Assembly (NCBI GenBank): GCA_015183035.1
Contig: JACZZP010000009.1
Span: 558,001-622,000 of the forward strand
Length of the DNA stretch: 64,000 nucleotides
Direction of reading: 5' to 3'
DNA from: Meloidogyne chitwoodi
Lineage: Eukaryota > Nematoda > Chromadorea > Rhabditida > Meloidogynidae
Positions 31,500 through 45,027 of this stretch are shown here, piece by piece (position 1 is the first letter of the stretch; each line of letters opens with the position of its first letter). The notes below the pieces were generated by a model. It made no database searches and had not been told where the DNA came from. It saw nothing but the letters and a program-made list of their open reading frames with translations. The position numbers were made by a program, and so were the translations under genes.

Positions 31500-32447
31500 T
31501 AAGGTTGTCGGTTCCGGGTATCCGGAACCGAAAAAAGGCCGGATACCCGAAAATTTTCGGTTCGGTTTTCGGATCCGGTTCCGGATACCCGAAATTTTCG
31601 GTTCGGTTTTCGGTTCCGGTTCCGGATACCCGAAAGTTTCGGTTCGGTTTTCGGTTCCGGTTCCGGATACCCGAAAGTTTCGGTTCGGTTTTAAACCTAA
31701 CAAATAATTTATAAATAAGCTAAAAATTGACTGACGTTTTGGAATATTTTATTATCTTAGCAAAATTTTACACTTTCTTTTCCTCAATACATTCTCACCA
31801 GTACGTGCGCAGTGCGTTATTTGCGTTAATTTTTTGCTTTGCTTTGCGTTTTTAGGGCAAAAAAGCGCAAATAACGCAAAAATTTCCCCTCTAATTATCA
31901 CTGAATTTCTTTCTCTCTTGCATTGAAAAGAAAAAAATAAAAAGGAAGAAACTTTCCATAATTTATTTAGTTTTATTATAGGTGTATTTATGGTTGAGTG
32001 GTTATTGTGATAAACTATACTGGTAAATGGGTTAGGTTCGATCCATGTTATACTTGGTAGATTAGGGTACTGATTTTGTTACGGTTATTTTATTCTCTAG
32101 CTTTTAAATTTTAGAAGCATAAATAAAAGTTAATATTTTTGCCTGAGGCGCTAAATTGGATAAATTTTAGCAACTAAAGTAATTTTTCTTCTTTATATGG
32201 AAAAATAATCTACTTGTCAAAAATTTTTAATAAATATAAAATAACCCATCTAAAACCTTCAGGAAAAAAAATTCAATTTTTCGGTTCCGGATATCCGAAA
32301 ATTTTCGGTTCGGTTTTCGGTTCCGGTTCGGATATCCGAAAGTTTCGGTTCGGTTTTCGGATCCGGTTCCGGATACCCGAAATTTTCGGTTCGGTTTTCG
32401 GATCCGGTTCCGGATACCCGGTAATTCTCCAGGAACCGACAACCTTA
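31500..32447. mobile_element. hAT-type element, 948 bp, inside a coding exon
   Basis: Ends TAAGGTTGTCGGTTCC and GGAACCGACAACCTTA are perfect inverted repeats, with TTCAACAG duplicated on both sides (31492-31499, 32448-32455). Both subterminal regions are arrays of a unit containing GGATACCCGAA and TTCGGTTCGGTTTTCGG. In the middle (about 31990-32060) is a tRNA-like segment. No transposase is visible. The insertion interrupts exon 1 of the minus-strand gene 29634-32582. Confidence 0.93.
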
Positions 32448-32830
32448 TTCAACAGGACCTGCCCCTGATGTCCCTTCTCCAACTTTTCCTTTACCTTTTC
32501 TTCTATCCATTGAATTAATAAAATTTAATAATAAAATTGAATTTAAAAATAAAATAATGAATAAATTATTCAAAATATTCATTTCTTAAATTTTATAAAT
32601 TAATTAATTAATTAAAATAAAAATATTATTTGACTGGCAATAAATTTAAAAAAAGATAAAAATTTTTAAAATAAATTTAAAAATGATAGAGATGTTTGTG
32701 TAAATTAAAAAGCCTTGTAAATTAACGCACGTAAAGAGAGGTAAAGAGTGTGTGTGCGCAATATTTATTAATAATTTGTGTTAATTAACTTGGCAATTTG
32801 ACTAATTTTTATTGAATAATTTTTATTTCT

Positions 32831-33067
32831 TTATTTCTCTATACTAAAAAATCTAATTTTTATAAATCTCTCAAACAAATCACAATCTAATCTACTACAG
32901 CTAATCCGACCGCAACCATTCAAATTTTTAAATATTCTTTTGAAAGAAGTCCTAATGTAAATTGATTTTCCCCCTCTATATTCTTTTTTTTTAAGGCAAA
33001 GTGATGTATTAATGTTTGATAGAGTAAATGAATCTGTTGGATAGTATTCGTTAGACATCTTTAACAA
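32831..33067 (-). CDS. Hypothetical 78-aa reading frame
   Basis: Open frame between the exchanger gene and the split secreted-protein gene. No signal peptide; contains a basic middle and four Cys (GCGRISCSRLDCD). The stretch is less AT-rich than its surroundings, which argues weakly for coding, but no homolog, splice partner or promoter could be recognised. It could equally be a fragment. Confidence 0.25.
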   Translation of the reverse strand: MLKMSNEYYPTDSFTLSNINTSLCLKKKEYRGGKSIYIRTSFKRIFKNLNGCGRISCSRLDCDLFERFIKIRFFSIEK

Positions 33068-33182
33068 TTTATTTTTTATTTAATTCTTATTTAAATATTA
33101 TTTAAATTTTTATTTTTGGGAAGCAATAACTCTGTGGTCTTAAATTAAATATAAAAATCCAAAGTTAAAAAAATATATTTAA

Positions 33183-36100
33183 TTAAAATACAGGAAAGAG
33201 ACAATATGCAACCATAGTACTATAAACAATATAAACAAACCAAACAGTTGAAAAAATAATAAATGAGAACATTTTATTTCCTTTAGGACCGCCTAATTCC
33301 CCTGCAATATTTGGATTATAACGCCTCCACTGCAATATGCCGATTGTTACTAAAAATTATAAAAGAATATTTTTAAAGATTATTTTTTAAAATCTTTTCT
33401 ATTTAAGGTGAACACCCAATTTATTCGCAAGAGAAAATTTTTATTTTTAAGTCATTTTTAGGAGAGCAGGCCAGTCTGCCGCAAGGCCAATTTGCCGCAG
33501 GGCTATAACTTTATCTATAAATGTAGAATTTTGCGGCATTTGGTACCATTCTACGCAACTCGTCAAGACAAACCGAATGGTACCAAATGCCGCAAGATTC
33601 TATATTTATAGATGAAGTTATAGCCCTGCGGCAAATCGGCCTTGCGGCAAAGAGGTGTACCCAATTTTTAGTTGTAAAATATTTTCTTGCGAATAAATGG
33701 GGGTGTAAAGGTAAAGTAGATAATTTCTATTTGTGAAATTTTAAAATTGAAAGAATAATTTTAAATTTAAAAAAAAAATAACCTGCAGATCCAATAATAA
33801 ACATAGTGACTGAAGAAGCTAGAGAACCTGCTTCAACCTATTAAATTTAATTTAATTAATTTTATTACTTAAATAAAATCCCTTTACTTAATTAGAGCCC
33901 CTCTTAAATTAAAGCCTCTATATAGATATTATTGAAAAATAAAACCCCCTGGGGGTTCAATTTTAGGAAATAAATTAATTAAAAAAAGATTCTTTAAAGT
34001 TAAAGTTAATTTACAATAAATTGACTTCCATTACAAAAATGATAAATTGCTGCTATTGCCCAAGCTAATCCAATTCCTAAAAATACATTTACTGCATTTG
34101 AACCAGTAACATTTCCTTAAAATAAATAAATTTATTTAAATAAATTTTATTTAAATTTTACCAATCGAAGAATCTGCTGTTTTGTCTTGTATAGCTGCTG
34201 TCTTTAAAAAATTTTTTTTTTAAATTATTAAAATTTAAAAAATAATTTATTTAATTAAATAAAAACCTTTGATGCAAATGTATCTAAAAAATTAAATAAA
34301 TTAAAAATTTATAATTATTATTATCACCTGGAAGAGAAGTACCCATTGCCACAAGTGTTATTGCAGTAACCTGAAAAAAAAATAAATTAAAAAAAAAATA
34401 AATTTTCATTTGGTCCATAACCTTTAACTAGCAAAAAACTTTTTTTAAATAAATCAAAATTTAATTCATGGAGGATTCTCCCAAAAATTAAAAAAAAAAA
34501 GAACGTTAAGAGGGTAAAAACACGCTTATCTTAAAAAAACCTTAATTTAATCTCACAGTATAAAATCCTAAAAAAATAAAAAGATCCAAAAGCCCCTAAA
34601 TAACCTAATTTAATTTAATTAATTTAATAAAAAATTATTCTAACAGAATCTTTCAATCCAATTGTACAACCAAATAATGAGGCAATATCACCAATAAATG
34701 CTGTTAATATTCCAATAACAAAAATTGAAACAAAAAATGTTAGCCATCCATTAATATAATCTGTTGGTGGAATTAATGCAAATAATAATTTCCAAAATAC
34801 TGAAACTCCATGTAAAAATTTTTCTTTTGAACTTAATGAACCATCTTTTAAAAAAATTAATATTTTTACTTATTATATAATTTTATATTTTTATTTTATT
34901 TTAAAGATTTTTAAGATATTATCACAAAAAGATGATTTAAAAACATTTTATTTTTGTGAGGGAGTTTTTCTAAAACTCTCTAAAAATTGGTAAAATGTTT
35001 AAAAATAATAAAATATTTTTTAATTAAATTTTAAAAGTTCAATTCGATATTGAAGAAGGAAAATCTTATATTTTATTAAATGCTTGATTTTTTTTAATTT
35101 ACTTAGAAAGAGGAAAAATTATTTTTTTCTGTGAGAAAAATAATTTTATTACCTTTGGATAATAATTTGGGGACTTTCCGCTGTATAAAGGAAAAGTAAC
35201 ATTTTTTAATAAAAATATCAAAACAAATAAAAATTTTTAAATTTTTAAAAATTTCAATAAATTTAATAAAATTAATAAAATTCCCTACCTCCATCAATAT
35301 CTTCAACAGTTAATGCTTCAATAAATTGTTGTCTCCAACTATGAGTCCCAACTAAAATTCCAACATTTGCATTTGTAATCATTTTATCAATAAAATGTTT
35401 AAATTCTTTATCTTCTGTTATTACAATTTTACAACGATTATGTTCTCCAAGTATTGGACTTCCATCCTTTTTTATAAAAAAAATTTTTTTTAATTTTAAT
35501 GTTTAAATTTTTAATTAATTGTTTTAATAGTTTAATGCTCAGAAATTTATAAATTGAAAACTTAAAGTTTCGTAAACTTTTGTAAAGGACTTAAACCTAA
35601 AACTTAATTTAAGATTGATCTTAAAACTTGAAAATAATGTTGGAATTACAGAGGGTCTTTTGAATTACAGAGGGTCTTAAAAACTTAAGCTTGATCTTAA
35701 AACTTAAAAATTTAACTTAAGCTTGATCTTAAAACTTAAACTTAATTTAAGCTTGATCTTAAAAATAAGGGGTAAACTTAAAACTTACGCTTGATCTTAA
35801 AACTTAAAAACGAGTAGTAAACTTTAAAACCTGACTCAAAATTATATTGTTCAGGTTATTTTAAGTTTCTTTGGTTTTTACGGTGAATAAAGGGTTCTTA
35901 TGAACGGGCAACATTGCTAAATTCTTAAAAAAATATATACCGGTCCATTAACTGTTTCACTACGAGGAGAAGAATCTTTTAGCCTTGGAGGTCCCAATTC
36001 AACAAAAAAATCTTCTGATTTTTCATATTCATCATCATTAATAATTTCAATATAAATTGTAGCTCTATAAAAAATTTAAAATTTTAATAAAAAATATTTT

Positions 36101-39100
36101 TTTAAATTTAAAAAAACTTTGTTTGATTATTGTAAAATATAAGTTCATTGTTTTGTCCAATAAAATCTTTTCCTTCTTTAGCACTTCCTTCTATTGTTTT
36201 GTAAGGTAAAATTACTGTTCCTCTTGCTCCTCTGTGCCTTTTTACCTTAAAAAATTTTTTTAAGAAATTTAAAAAAAAAATTAAAAAAATCTAAACATTC
36301 TATTTTAAAAATTAGCAATAAAACATAAAATAATATTTAAAGAAAAAAAGAGATAAAAAGCTCTAAATTTGCTTAATATTAAATATTACATTTTTTCTCT
36401 TATATTTATAAATAAATTCCTTCTAAAAATGAAAGCCTCCGACTGTGAAATAATTTTTATTCCGACTGTGAAATAATTTTTATTTTTGGATGGGAATTAA
36501 CTTTAATTCTCAAATATTATGATAAATTATGAAAAATTTAATTGGAATATTAATTGACTGAAGTTCTAAAGCATGTTTGTATATTATTATGTTAGACACA
36601 AAAAGGGAATTTTTATTTTTCTAAATCTTCATAAAATTAAGAAAAATTTTGATACATTAGAAATTTGGCAAAATCTAAAATTTTATTTTATTTTCGTTTA
36701 ATATTAGCAAAAAACACAAAAAAAATTCATTTCGTTACGAAACAAGGAAAAATGATTAATAAAAAATTCGACAACCCTATGCCAAATAAAAATTTTTTTT
36801 AAAGACTTTCAGACAAATAGTTGAAGATTACAGAGCAAATTAATAAAAATTAAATTTAAAATAAAAAATTTTCCTTACTTCTAGTGTTAATTGTCCTTGA
36901 CTTTCAGCAACTCTAAAAACTTGAGAATTAAAACTAAAAGCACCAGAATGATCATCTAAATAAATTTTAAAAATTAAATAAAATTAATTATCAATATTAA
37001 ACCATCAATAATCATAACTGTAGCAACATTTCCACTTTCACTAAATTGTGCAGGCAATTTTTGTCCAGGATTATCTACACAATAAGCATCCAAATTAGTT
37101 AATTTTACCTTAAAAAATAAAAATTAATTTTATAAATTTTTCAATTGATTTTGAGGTGTAAAAAAAAATAAAATAAAAAATCTTGAGAAAAAATTTTTTA
37201 AGCAAAAACAATTAAAAACTTTTTTTTTAATAAAAAGCATTAAAACTACTTAATATATAAAAATTCAATTATTTTTAATATTTAACAAATGTTCAATTTA
37301 GGAGATGCCATCAAATTTTTTAGCCCATTTTTTTTATTTTTGGATGGAGAATTTTCAAAATTTTCCAAAAAAAAGAATTTAATCTCCAAAAATATTTTAC
37401 TAAAATAAAAAAGTACACAAATCTATCCCAAAAATTCAAAAAATAAATTAATTAAAAAGTTACAAAAAATTGTTCATCATCTTCATATTCATCATTATCA
37501 ACAATTCCAATTTCAATAAATTTTTCATTTTCTGAAGGTCCAAATGTTAGAACACCTTGTGTTGGTATATAATCTTCATATTCTGCTGCAGTGTCAGCTA
37601 TCGTCTTTAAAAAATTAAAATTAAATTTAAAAAATCCAACCAACCGTATATGTAACAGTCACTTCTGTTGAAACAGCCAAAGAACCTCTATCAACAACAC
37701 AGCGTAGTTCAACTAAAAATTTTTATATATAATTTTAATTTAAAATTTATTTTTAAAAAATTTAAGGCATTTTTAAATAATTTTTCTTCAATTAATTAAA
37801 ATAAAACATTTTTTAGCCTATTAAAGTTTATTTCAAGTTGCAAGTTTAAGCTTATTTTCAAGTTGCAAGAACATCTTTTACTATAAAAACCAAAACATTC
37901 TCTATTTTCCCTATCCATTTTTTAAATAAAAATTCAGAATATATTTATATTTAAATAGCTGACCAAAATATTAGGTAAATATACCTTTTATGGATATAAT
38001 ACATATAATATTTAAAAAATTTAAAAGATAAAATTCGTTTATTATTTAATGATAAGCTATATCATTTTTTTGAGTGTTTGAAACACCCATCCAAAAATAT
38101 CAAATGACCACCTTACAAATCTCTAATGTTTTATTTTGAAAATTTAAATATAAAAATAATTAAATTAATATATATTAAGTAAATACATATATTTAATTAT
38201 TTTTAATTTTCCTAATTTTTTCCATTCCTTGTTCTCTTAAATTGATTTTTAATTTTAGAATAGTATATTCAAATATAATTTTCAAAAAATATTGAAATAT
38301 TTTTTAAAGTGACTTAAAAAATTAAAAAAAAATTCCTTTTATTAAAAAATGTGACTCTCTGTGCCGAACGGCACATATTTAATCATTTTATTTTAATTAT
38401 TTAATTTCATCATTTTTTCTTTATCGATTTTCCAACTTGCTAACATTCCTTTGTTATTGGCCTAAACTTATTTTTGTACCGCCCAACTTTCTCACTATTT
38501 AATCATCACACTTTTCCCCATAATTAATTCAGTTGTATAATTTAGTTTTCACACTGACTTCACTTGCTTTTGACTGACTTGTTCTTACTGGCAAATTTAC
38601 TACCAGCGCATTTTATCCTGCTAGTACTTTTGATCACCACTCTTCTCTCTTATTTAATCTACCACTCATGCCTTTGGCATTATCATTACTATTATTTGTT
38701 ATCACAAGGATTTGACATTGTTGACCGTCTTTTCCACTTTCTCGGCATTTATTCCCCCGAGATTTTATTGTATTATACTTGTTAATTAGAAATTAGTTAA
38801 GTTCTTTATTTGGTGTTTGTGTTTATTTGGTTGAGTCTAGGATTTAATCGGTGCCATACTATTTCGGCACCCTTACAAACTGTGCTTTTTCGGCACACTC
38901 TCTTTAATCACAAAAAAACTTTAATTTTTTACCTGTTCCAATATTTTCCAAAACACAATATTCAGCTGGATCAAATCTTAAATTAAAAAATTAAAAATAT
39001 TTTTTACTGATAAATTAACTCTTACCCAACAGTAACTTGTTTAGGTCTGTCAGGCATTAAAGACATTGAAACAGTTTGATTATGTTCATCTTCTGCATGT

Positions 39101-42100
39101 TCTTTAAGTCTTTTAATGCTTATATCTCCATTTCCAGTCATTTTACGAATTGCCTAATTTTTAATTTTATTTTTAAAAAATTAAAGTAAATATTCCCAAA
39201 ATGATAAATAAAATATTTATTTTATTTTTTACCTGAATTCTATAAAATGCCCTGCTTTTGGGTATTTCAGTAAATATCCAAGAAGAGGCCAACCTTTCCA
39301 ATTCAGGTATTGAAAGGTTAGGGTTTTCACTTCTTAATTTTTTTATTACATCTAAATAATGGCGTTGTTGACTTAAAGCCATAGAATTAGAATCTCCTTT
39401 GAGAGGGCCTAGTAAAGCGACACTGAAAAAAAAATAAAATTTATTTTATTTATTTTTGGGTAAAAAGTCTCCAATTTATTTTTAAAAAATAAACTTTAAA
39501 TTTTTTAAGAATAAATTTTTTAATTTTTAAAATTAAATCAAATTAACAAAATAAAAATTAAACATTTATTCTTTAATTATTTATTTTACTTAAAAAATAG
39601 AATTTTAAAATTATTTCTAACACGCCCCAAAGCCCGATAGGGCTTTTTATCACCCAAAAATATTTTTTACCAAATTTTTTTTAACTTTCCAAATTTTTAA
39701 ATATACTTATATTAATGTTATTTAATATTCCCCATGTACTAGTAGTGCATGCTTTCACTAGTTTTACTTAAAAAATAGAATTTAAAATTATTTCTAAAAA
39801 AAAAGAAATTCTACTTAATATGCAAAAGTACATTTTTCCTTTTTATTTAATTTTAAAGTTGGAAAGGTTTTTAATTATTTCTTTTTACATCTAGTTATTT
39901 TTGCAAGGGAGTTCTTCTGAATTCTCTAAAAATTCTTTTGCTATTATTAACTTAAAAAATTTCAAAAAAAATTGATTTAATTAATTATGGGCGTAAAAAT
40001 ATTTTTAAATTTTTTTCCTTCTAAAAAATTAACTTACTCAACATCCTTTTCACTACCATTATTTAAACCAGCTCTAATACCAACATTTGTATTATTTTGT
40101 TGTTTTCCCAATCTTGGAGTGTGCCTAAATGAAGTAATCGCATTTGACCCTAAAATGCGTTGTCCAAATGTTTTTGCATGTTTATTTGCTAGAAAAGCAC
40201 TGCCAACAGTTAAAGGAAAGAATACAAGTGTTAACAAGCCTTCCCAAACCTAAAAATATTTTAAAATATTTTTTAAAGTCGACTCTCGTTATAAGGACAC
40301 TCAAAGGGAATGGCCCGTGGGTGTACCTATATCCGGATTTTCTTATATAATAAGTACATCATCATGTCCAGCGATGCATTTTTAAACAAAAACTTATGGG
40401 TGTTTCCTTGTAACTTTAGGGTCACTATATTACATTGTTTCTTATAAGAGAGTAAAAAAATATAAAAATTATCCTTAAAGGAATTTTTTACTAAAAATTT
40501 TTCTTCGGTCATTGTTTCGAACGATTCATGATTTTTATGTCATTCGACTCAGCTCGATGCTCTTTCGAATGATATAAAATTTGTCCATATCTGTGAGAGG
40601 AGGTATTCTGGACATTTTCTGGGGAATACTTATATGTATTATTAGTTAAGCTTAAAATTTAAAAAATAAAAATTTAATAACCTCAACAACATTAGGTGAA
40701 AATACACAAAGAATAAGAAAAAGCCAGATGTAGGCAAAGGTCGACCAAATTACAGTAACCTAAAAAATTAAATAAACAAGGATTTTAAAATATTAAAATT
40801 TAAGAAAAGAATTAAAACTTTAAAAATTAAATTACCCAAAAAACATCAATTCGGTCTATTCTTCTTATTTCAGTTGATGGCACAATCTATTTTAAAAAAT
40901 TAAAAAAAAATTTTTAATTTTTTACCAAAATACAAATTCCAACAATTATGAATAAATTAAAGGCGGCGCTTCCAACAATTGTGCTATAAAAATTAAAAAA
41001 ATATTTTCCAAATTTAATAATTTTTAGGAAGTTGAAAACCCCCTATCCAAAAATACAAAACTGCGTAGTAAGTTTTTAGAATTCCTAATTTTGTTTTTTT
41101 AAATTTAAATAAATAAAAATTTGAATTTTTATATATTAAGTAAAAATATTTTTTTACTACGTATGTATTTTTTCTATTTGAAAATTTAACTTTTTTGTTT
41201 TTAAATAATTTTAGGAACAAGAGAGGCTAAGAAAAAATAAAAGAAATAAATTTAAAATTTTTAATTTTAAACATGAAATTAAACAAATTAAATAAAGAAA
41301 ATCACCATAAAAATACTCACTCACCTAGGTCCTAAATCGCCAGCTTCAAAATTATTGCCAAATATTTCAATAACTGATAAGAGAATTTCTGGAGCAGAAG
41401 AACCTTTAAAAAAATAATTTAATTTTTAATTATTGGCTAATAATAAGCATTAACAACATTAAAAACTTTTTTAATATTAACATTTGAATAATTCAAAAAT
41501 TGAACTAATTAATTTTAGGGAGCTAAGAAAAACTTCCCTTACAAAAATAGAAATGAGAGAAATAAAGTTGTGAATAAAATATTTATTTTATTTAAAATAT
41601 AAAAAGAATTAAAAATATATTTTTATTTATTAAGTAGATTTTGGCTTTTCTCATAACTAGGGTTGAGCAGGATCGATACCACCAAAATTCGGGATTTCTA
41701 AAATTAAATCACGATCCCTAAGCTTTTCTACCAAAAATTTCAAAAGTATTTTACCAATTTTATTTCAATTATTTTTTTAATAAATTTACCTAATGCCATT
41801 AAAGTTAAATTGCTAACAGTTTCATTCCATACTCTAACTAGTACTTTAATTTTTTCTCCAGTAATTTTAGTTACTTCAACTTCACGTTCTTGACTTGTAA
41901 TTACTTCTATTGCTGCCATAAATCTTTAAAAATATTTTTTAAATATTTTTTTAAATAATTTTTTTAAAAAAGACCTGTCAGAAACTATGGAAATTCCAAA
42001 AAAGAGGTATAATAAGGCCAATAAATAAATAAATGCACGAAATAGACGAGTTGGTAATGATACATCCTTTAAATATTAAATTATATTTAAATTAATTTAT

Positions 42101-43039
42101 TTATTTGTCACTGAGTGAGGCTCGGGGACAATGACATTTTAGGGTTCGGGGAAGATAAATGTTGTTTTGGGGATGAGGAAATATTTCAATTATCGGGAAA
42201 ATTAATAGGATGACATTGCTGTGATTTTTTTTTAAGGGTGGCTAAAATAAATTATTCGTAAAATTATAAATTTCCTCTAAAAAAATTTATTTAAATTCAA
42301 GCCAACATATTTGCCTAAAACAATAATTCAAAGATATTTTTTGAGTGTTAAAAACACCCAGCCAAAAATAATAACAATAAAATAGGAAAACACAATCAAA
42401 TCATATAAAAATAAACTTAAATAAAATAAAACTTGAATTTTTATATATTAAATAAAAAGGTTGGATTTTTCTCAAGTTTTGCAATAATTCTATTGCTTAA
42501 TTTAATTAAAAAAAATTTTTTCATTTAAAATTTATATAAATATATTTAAATTTTAAAAATTTTTTAAGCTTCTTATTTTTTATTTTAAATTTTTTTATTG
42601 AAAATAATTCGAAAATATGAACACATTTTTGCGTTTTTTAACCTTTTATTGTCCAAGTAAAATTGAATTTTAATTCTTAAAATTAAAAAAAAAATCAAAA
42701 AAATATACCTGAGGTTCCCAAAGCTGTAAATTAATTAAAAATTATTAAAAAAAGAAAATATTCTCCAACCGGAATAATTAGCCCAGATTTGCAAGGTTTA
42801 CCAGAAGAACAATGCCTACTATTATTTAATATTTCTTCACTTTTATTTATTTCTCCATTATTATAAATTAATTCTCTTTTTTGGGAAGAATAAACAGCTG
42901 CTACAATTTCATTATTATTATTATTATTATTTTGTTGTTTTTTAGAAGGCAAAAATTGACAATTTAAAAAATTAAAAAATTGTAGAAGAAGAAATAAAAA
43001 TAGAATAAAATTATTAATTTTTGCAAGAGAAAATAACAT
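33183..43039 (-). CDS. ncx: Sodium/calcium exchanger (NCX family)
   Basis: 26 minus-strand exons, all GT/AG and phase-consistent, total 931 aa: 43039-42770, 42723-42709, 42066-41975, 41923-41790, 41403-41325, 40983-40926, 40886-40836, 40759-40682, 40249-40038, 39422-39233, 39153-39026, 38976-38933, 37712-37645, 37604-37464, 37108-37003, 36955-36879, 36245-36118, 36064-35941, 35466-35289, 34844-34645, 34370-34328, 34283-34267, 34201-34162, 34115-34015, 33837-33783, 33349-33183. Signal/anchor, then alpha-1 repeat (GSSAPEILLSVIEIFGNN, GSAAFNLF), cytosolic loop with two Calx-beta domains (acidic NDEYEDDEQFF and NDDEYEKSEDFF Ca-binding stretches), alpha-2 repeat (GTSLPDTFASK, GNVTGSNAVNVFLG) and last helices. 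Plasma-membrane exchange of Na+ for Ca2+. Length equals animal NCX. Exons of 15 and 17 nt occur. Confidence 0.95.
33410..33706. mobile_element. MITE nested in a MITE, exchanger intron
   Basis: Outer element: AACACCCAATTTATTCGCAA at left and TTGCGAATAAATGGGGGTGT at right. Inserted inside it, about 33476-33655, is a second palindromic element with CCGCAAGGCC...TTGCCGCAGGGCTATAAC and its inverse. Both lie in the last intron of the exchanger. Confidence 0.75.
35560..35870. repeat. Degenerate CTTGATCTTAAAACTTAAA repeats
   Basis: At least five imperfect units of about 25-30 bp containing AAGCTTGATCTTAAAACTTA in an exchanger intron. Unit length is irregular. Confidence 0.7.
38360..38897 (+). mobile_element. 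Solo LTR, 538 bp, in exchanger intron 12
   Basis: Begins TGTGCCGAACGGCACA and ends TTCGGCACA, that is TG...CA with short inverted tips. CTCTC is duplicated exactly on both sides (38355-38359, 38898-38902). Base composition is less AT-rich than the intron. No internal domain remains, consistent with LTR-LTR recombination. Orientation is not certain. Confidence 0.75.
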
Positions 43040-43635
43040 GGATAAATATTAATAATAAAATAATTTTTTTATTTGCTCATTTTCTAAATAAAATATAATT
43101 TAATTTTTTTAAATATTCAAAAAATTAGCATTTCAAATTTTAGGGAATTTAATTAAACTCTCCATCCAAAAATAATAAACAAAAAGAGAACCTACGAAGC
43201 AACCATCATATTTCGTTCAAATGTTTTTACTATTTATTAAAATAAAAATATATTTTTATATATTAAGTAAAAACAAGAGAGAAAATATTTTTTGATTTAT
43301 CTAACAAAATTTTTTTTATTTTTTTTAAAAGAAGTGTTGCGTTGTTATCTTTTACTCTTTTTAAAAAGAGAAACATTTTATTTAAATAATTTTAAAAAAT
43401 GTAAAAAAAAATAAAAGAGCAATATTTAATTTTTTTTAAATTGTCAAGGGGGATTTTTCAGTCATCTTTTTAAAAAATTTAATTCTCAATGTATATTTCC
43501 AAAAATATTTTTTAAAATTTTCGTATTAAAAATAAAAATTAATAAATTTAAAAATAATAAAAAAAATATAAAAAAATTCCTTAAAAATAAGTCCCACAAC
43601 TCTTTTTTATTTCTAAAATCTTTTTTACTTTCTTT

Positions 43636-43777
43636 CTTCGTGTCCAGACATTTCGTCCAACAAAATTGCACGACATTTCGTCCCAACGGCAAAAAATCGT
43701 GGGCTGTAAACGAAATGTAGTTTTTTGTTGTAGTGGCGAAATGTCGTGCAATTTTGTTGGACGAAATGTACAGGTCC
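43636..43777. mobile_element. MITE with ACATTTCGTC ends
   Basis: Left GTCCAGACATTTCGTCCAAC and right GTTGGACGAAATGTACAGGT, about 140 bp, with internal GCACGACATTTCGTCCC inverted. Same family as 45028-45172. Confidence 0.7.
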
Positions 43778-45027
43778 CTTTTCACATAAAATGAAAGATT
43801 ATTTAAAAATCGAGAAAATAAAAATATTTAAATGTATTTATTGATTCTTTATTTTTTGAAAAAGAAAAATAAATAAAAATGGAATGTTTGTTGTTTTATT
43901 AATATTTCATTTTTGGTTAATTTATATGTACATTTTATGAAAGAAAAAATATATATTATTCAAAAAAAGTTTTTAAAATAAAAGTTTTTTTCTATTTTTC
44001 TTTCTTTGCTTTTTTTCAAGATTATTGGGGGAATATGTAATTTATGGCAACTATGGGAACGGTTTAAATAAATATTTTAGAAAAAAAATTTTTAATAAAG
44101 GAGGAAAATTTGTTGTCCAAATAATCCTGAAAATGCTTAATTTTAATTAATAAGTGGCAATAAAAATTAAAAATAAATCTTTGGGTCACTTGAAAGAAAA
44201 AATTGTCAAAAGTGGGGGAACAACTCCTTTAAAAAGTACTTAAATTAAGGAAAAAAATAAAAAAAATATTTCTAAAAGGGAAATCCTGTTATAAAAGACA
44301 AAAAAAATTTTTTTAATAAAAAAAGGGAAAAATAAAATTAAAAAAAAAAGAAATTAAAATTTAACTGATCACAATTCGTTTATTTAAAAAAAACACGAGA
44401 CACTCTTAATTTTCTCTCTATCTATTTATTTTCAAGAGTTAATAAACTTTAAAATATTCTTTTAATTTATAACAAATTTAATTTATTATTTAATTTATTT
44501 GCGTAAGGAAAAAAAGGATGGGGTGTTTTACATCATTAGGGCGTTTTGGTGCCTATTAAAAATAAAAAAAAAATAAAATAAAAAAAATTTGTAGATAAAA
44601 TATGTAAATATATTGATTTAATATTTTAAATAAAATTAAATCAAAAAGGGTAATCAAATCTGGTAATTTTCTAAAACGTATTTTATGTTCTGCGCTGAAA
44701 TGGCAGAATATAAGAGGAAGAGAGTTTAAAAAATAAATGCTTTGCTAAAGTTGAATCAGCGCGCCCCTCTCGTCCTCTATTCCTATTAAATCATTGCCAA
44801 TTTTTTGTGTAAATATATTTAAAAATGTTTTCAAATTTTGGTTAATAATGTATAAAAAACTTTTTTTCTTGACGATTTTTACACAAATAAATTTATTAAT
44901 TTATTTAAAAGGTTAGGTGAGGGTATAATAATCGATTGAGAATGTGTAAAAGAATAGAAAAAGAGGGAGAAAATGAATTAAGAGGAAAGAGAGGGGAAGG
45001 GTGGACGCAAGGTCAAAAAAGATGGAA

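Larger units (their letters stand above)
29634..32582 (-). pseudogene. Secreted acidic-tail protein, copy 2, split by a hAT element
   Basis: Minus strand. Exon 1 begins at 32582 with the signal peptide MNILNNLFIILFLNSILLLN and the basic GKGKVGEGTSGAG stretch, as in the 7632 gene. After codon GPVE the frame is broken by a 948-bp element (31500-32447); beyond it the same frame resumes (VEGQNNKN..., 31498-31338). Exon 2 is about 31290-31139 and exon 3 runs 30218 to 29634 (long open frame, tail with TPDLNMPSEGIEEEN). Intron 2 also holds a MITE and a retroelement-like segment. Without the insertion the coding sequence would be continuous. Whether a 3' product is still made from internal starts is unknown. 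Confidence 0.7.

Noticed and set aside
31467..31714. Several overlapping reading frames rich in GYPE/FRFGF repeats on both strands
   Set aside because: They are translations of the palindromic repeat arrays at the ends of the 31500-32447 element; the same holds for 32214-32482.
38564..38785. 73-aa hydrophobic plus-strand frame
   Set aside because: Lies wholly inside the solo LTR; hydrophobicity comes from its T-rich composition.
39987..40350. Plus-strand frames of 68-88 aa
   Set aside because: Antisense to an exchanger exon (40249-40038) that is clearly coding on the minus strand.
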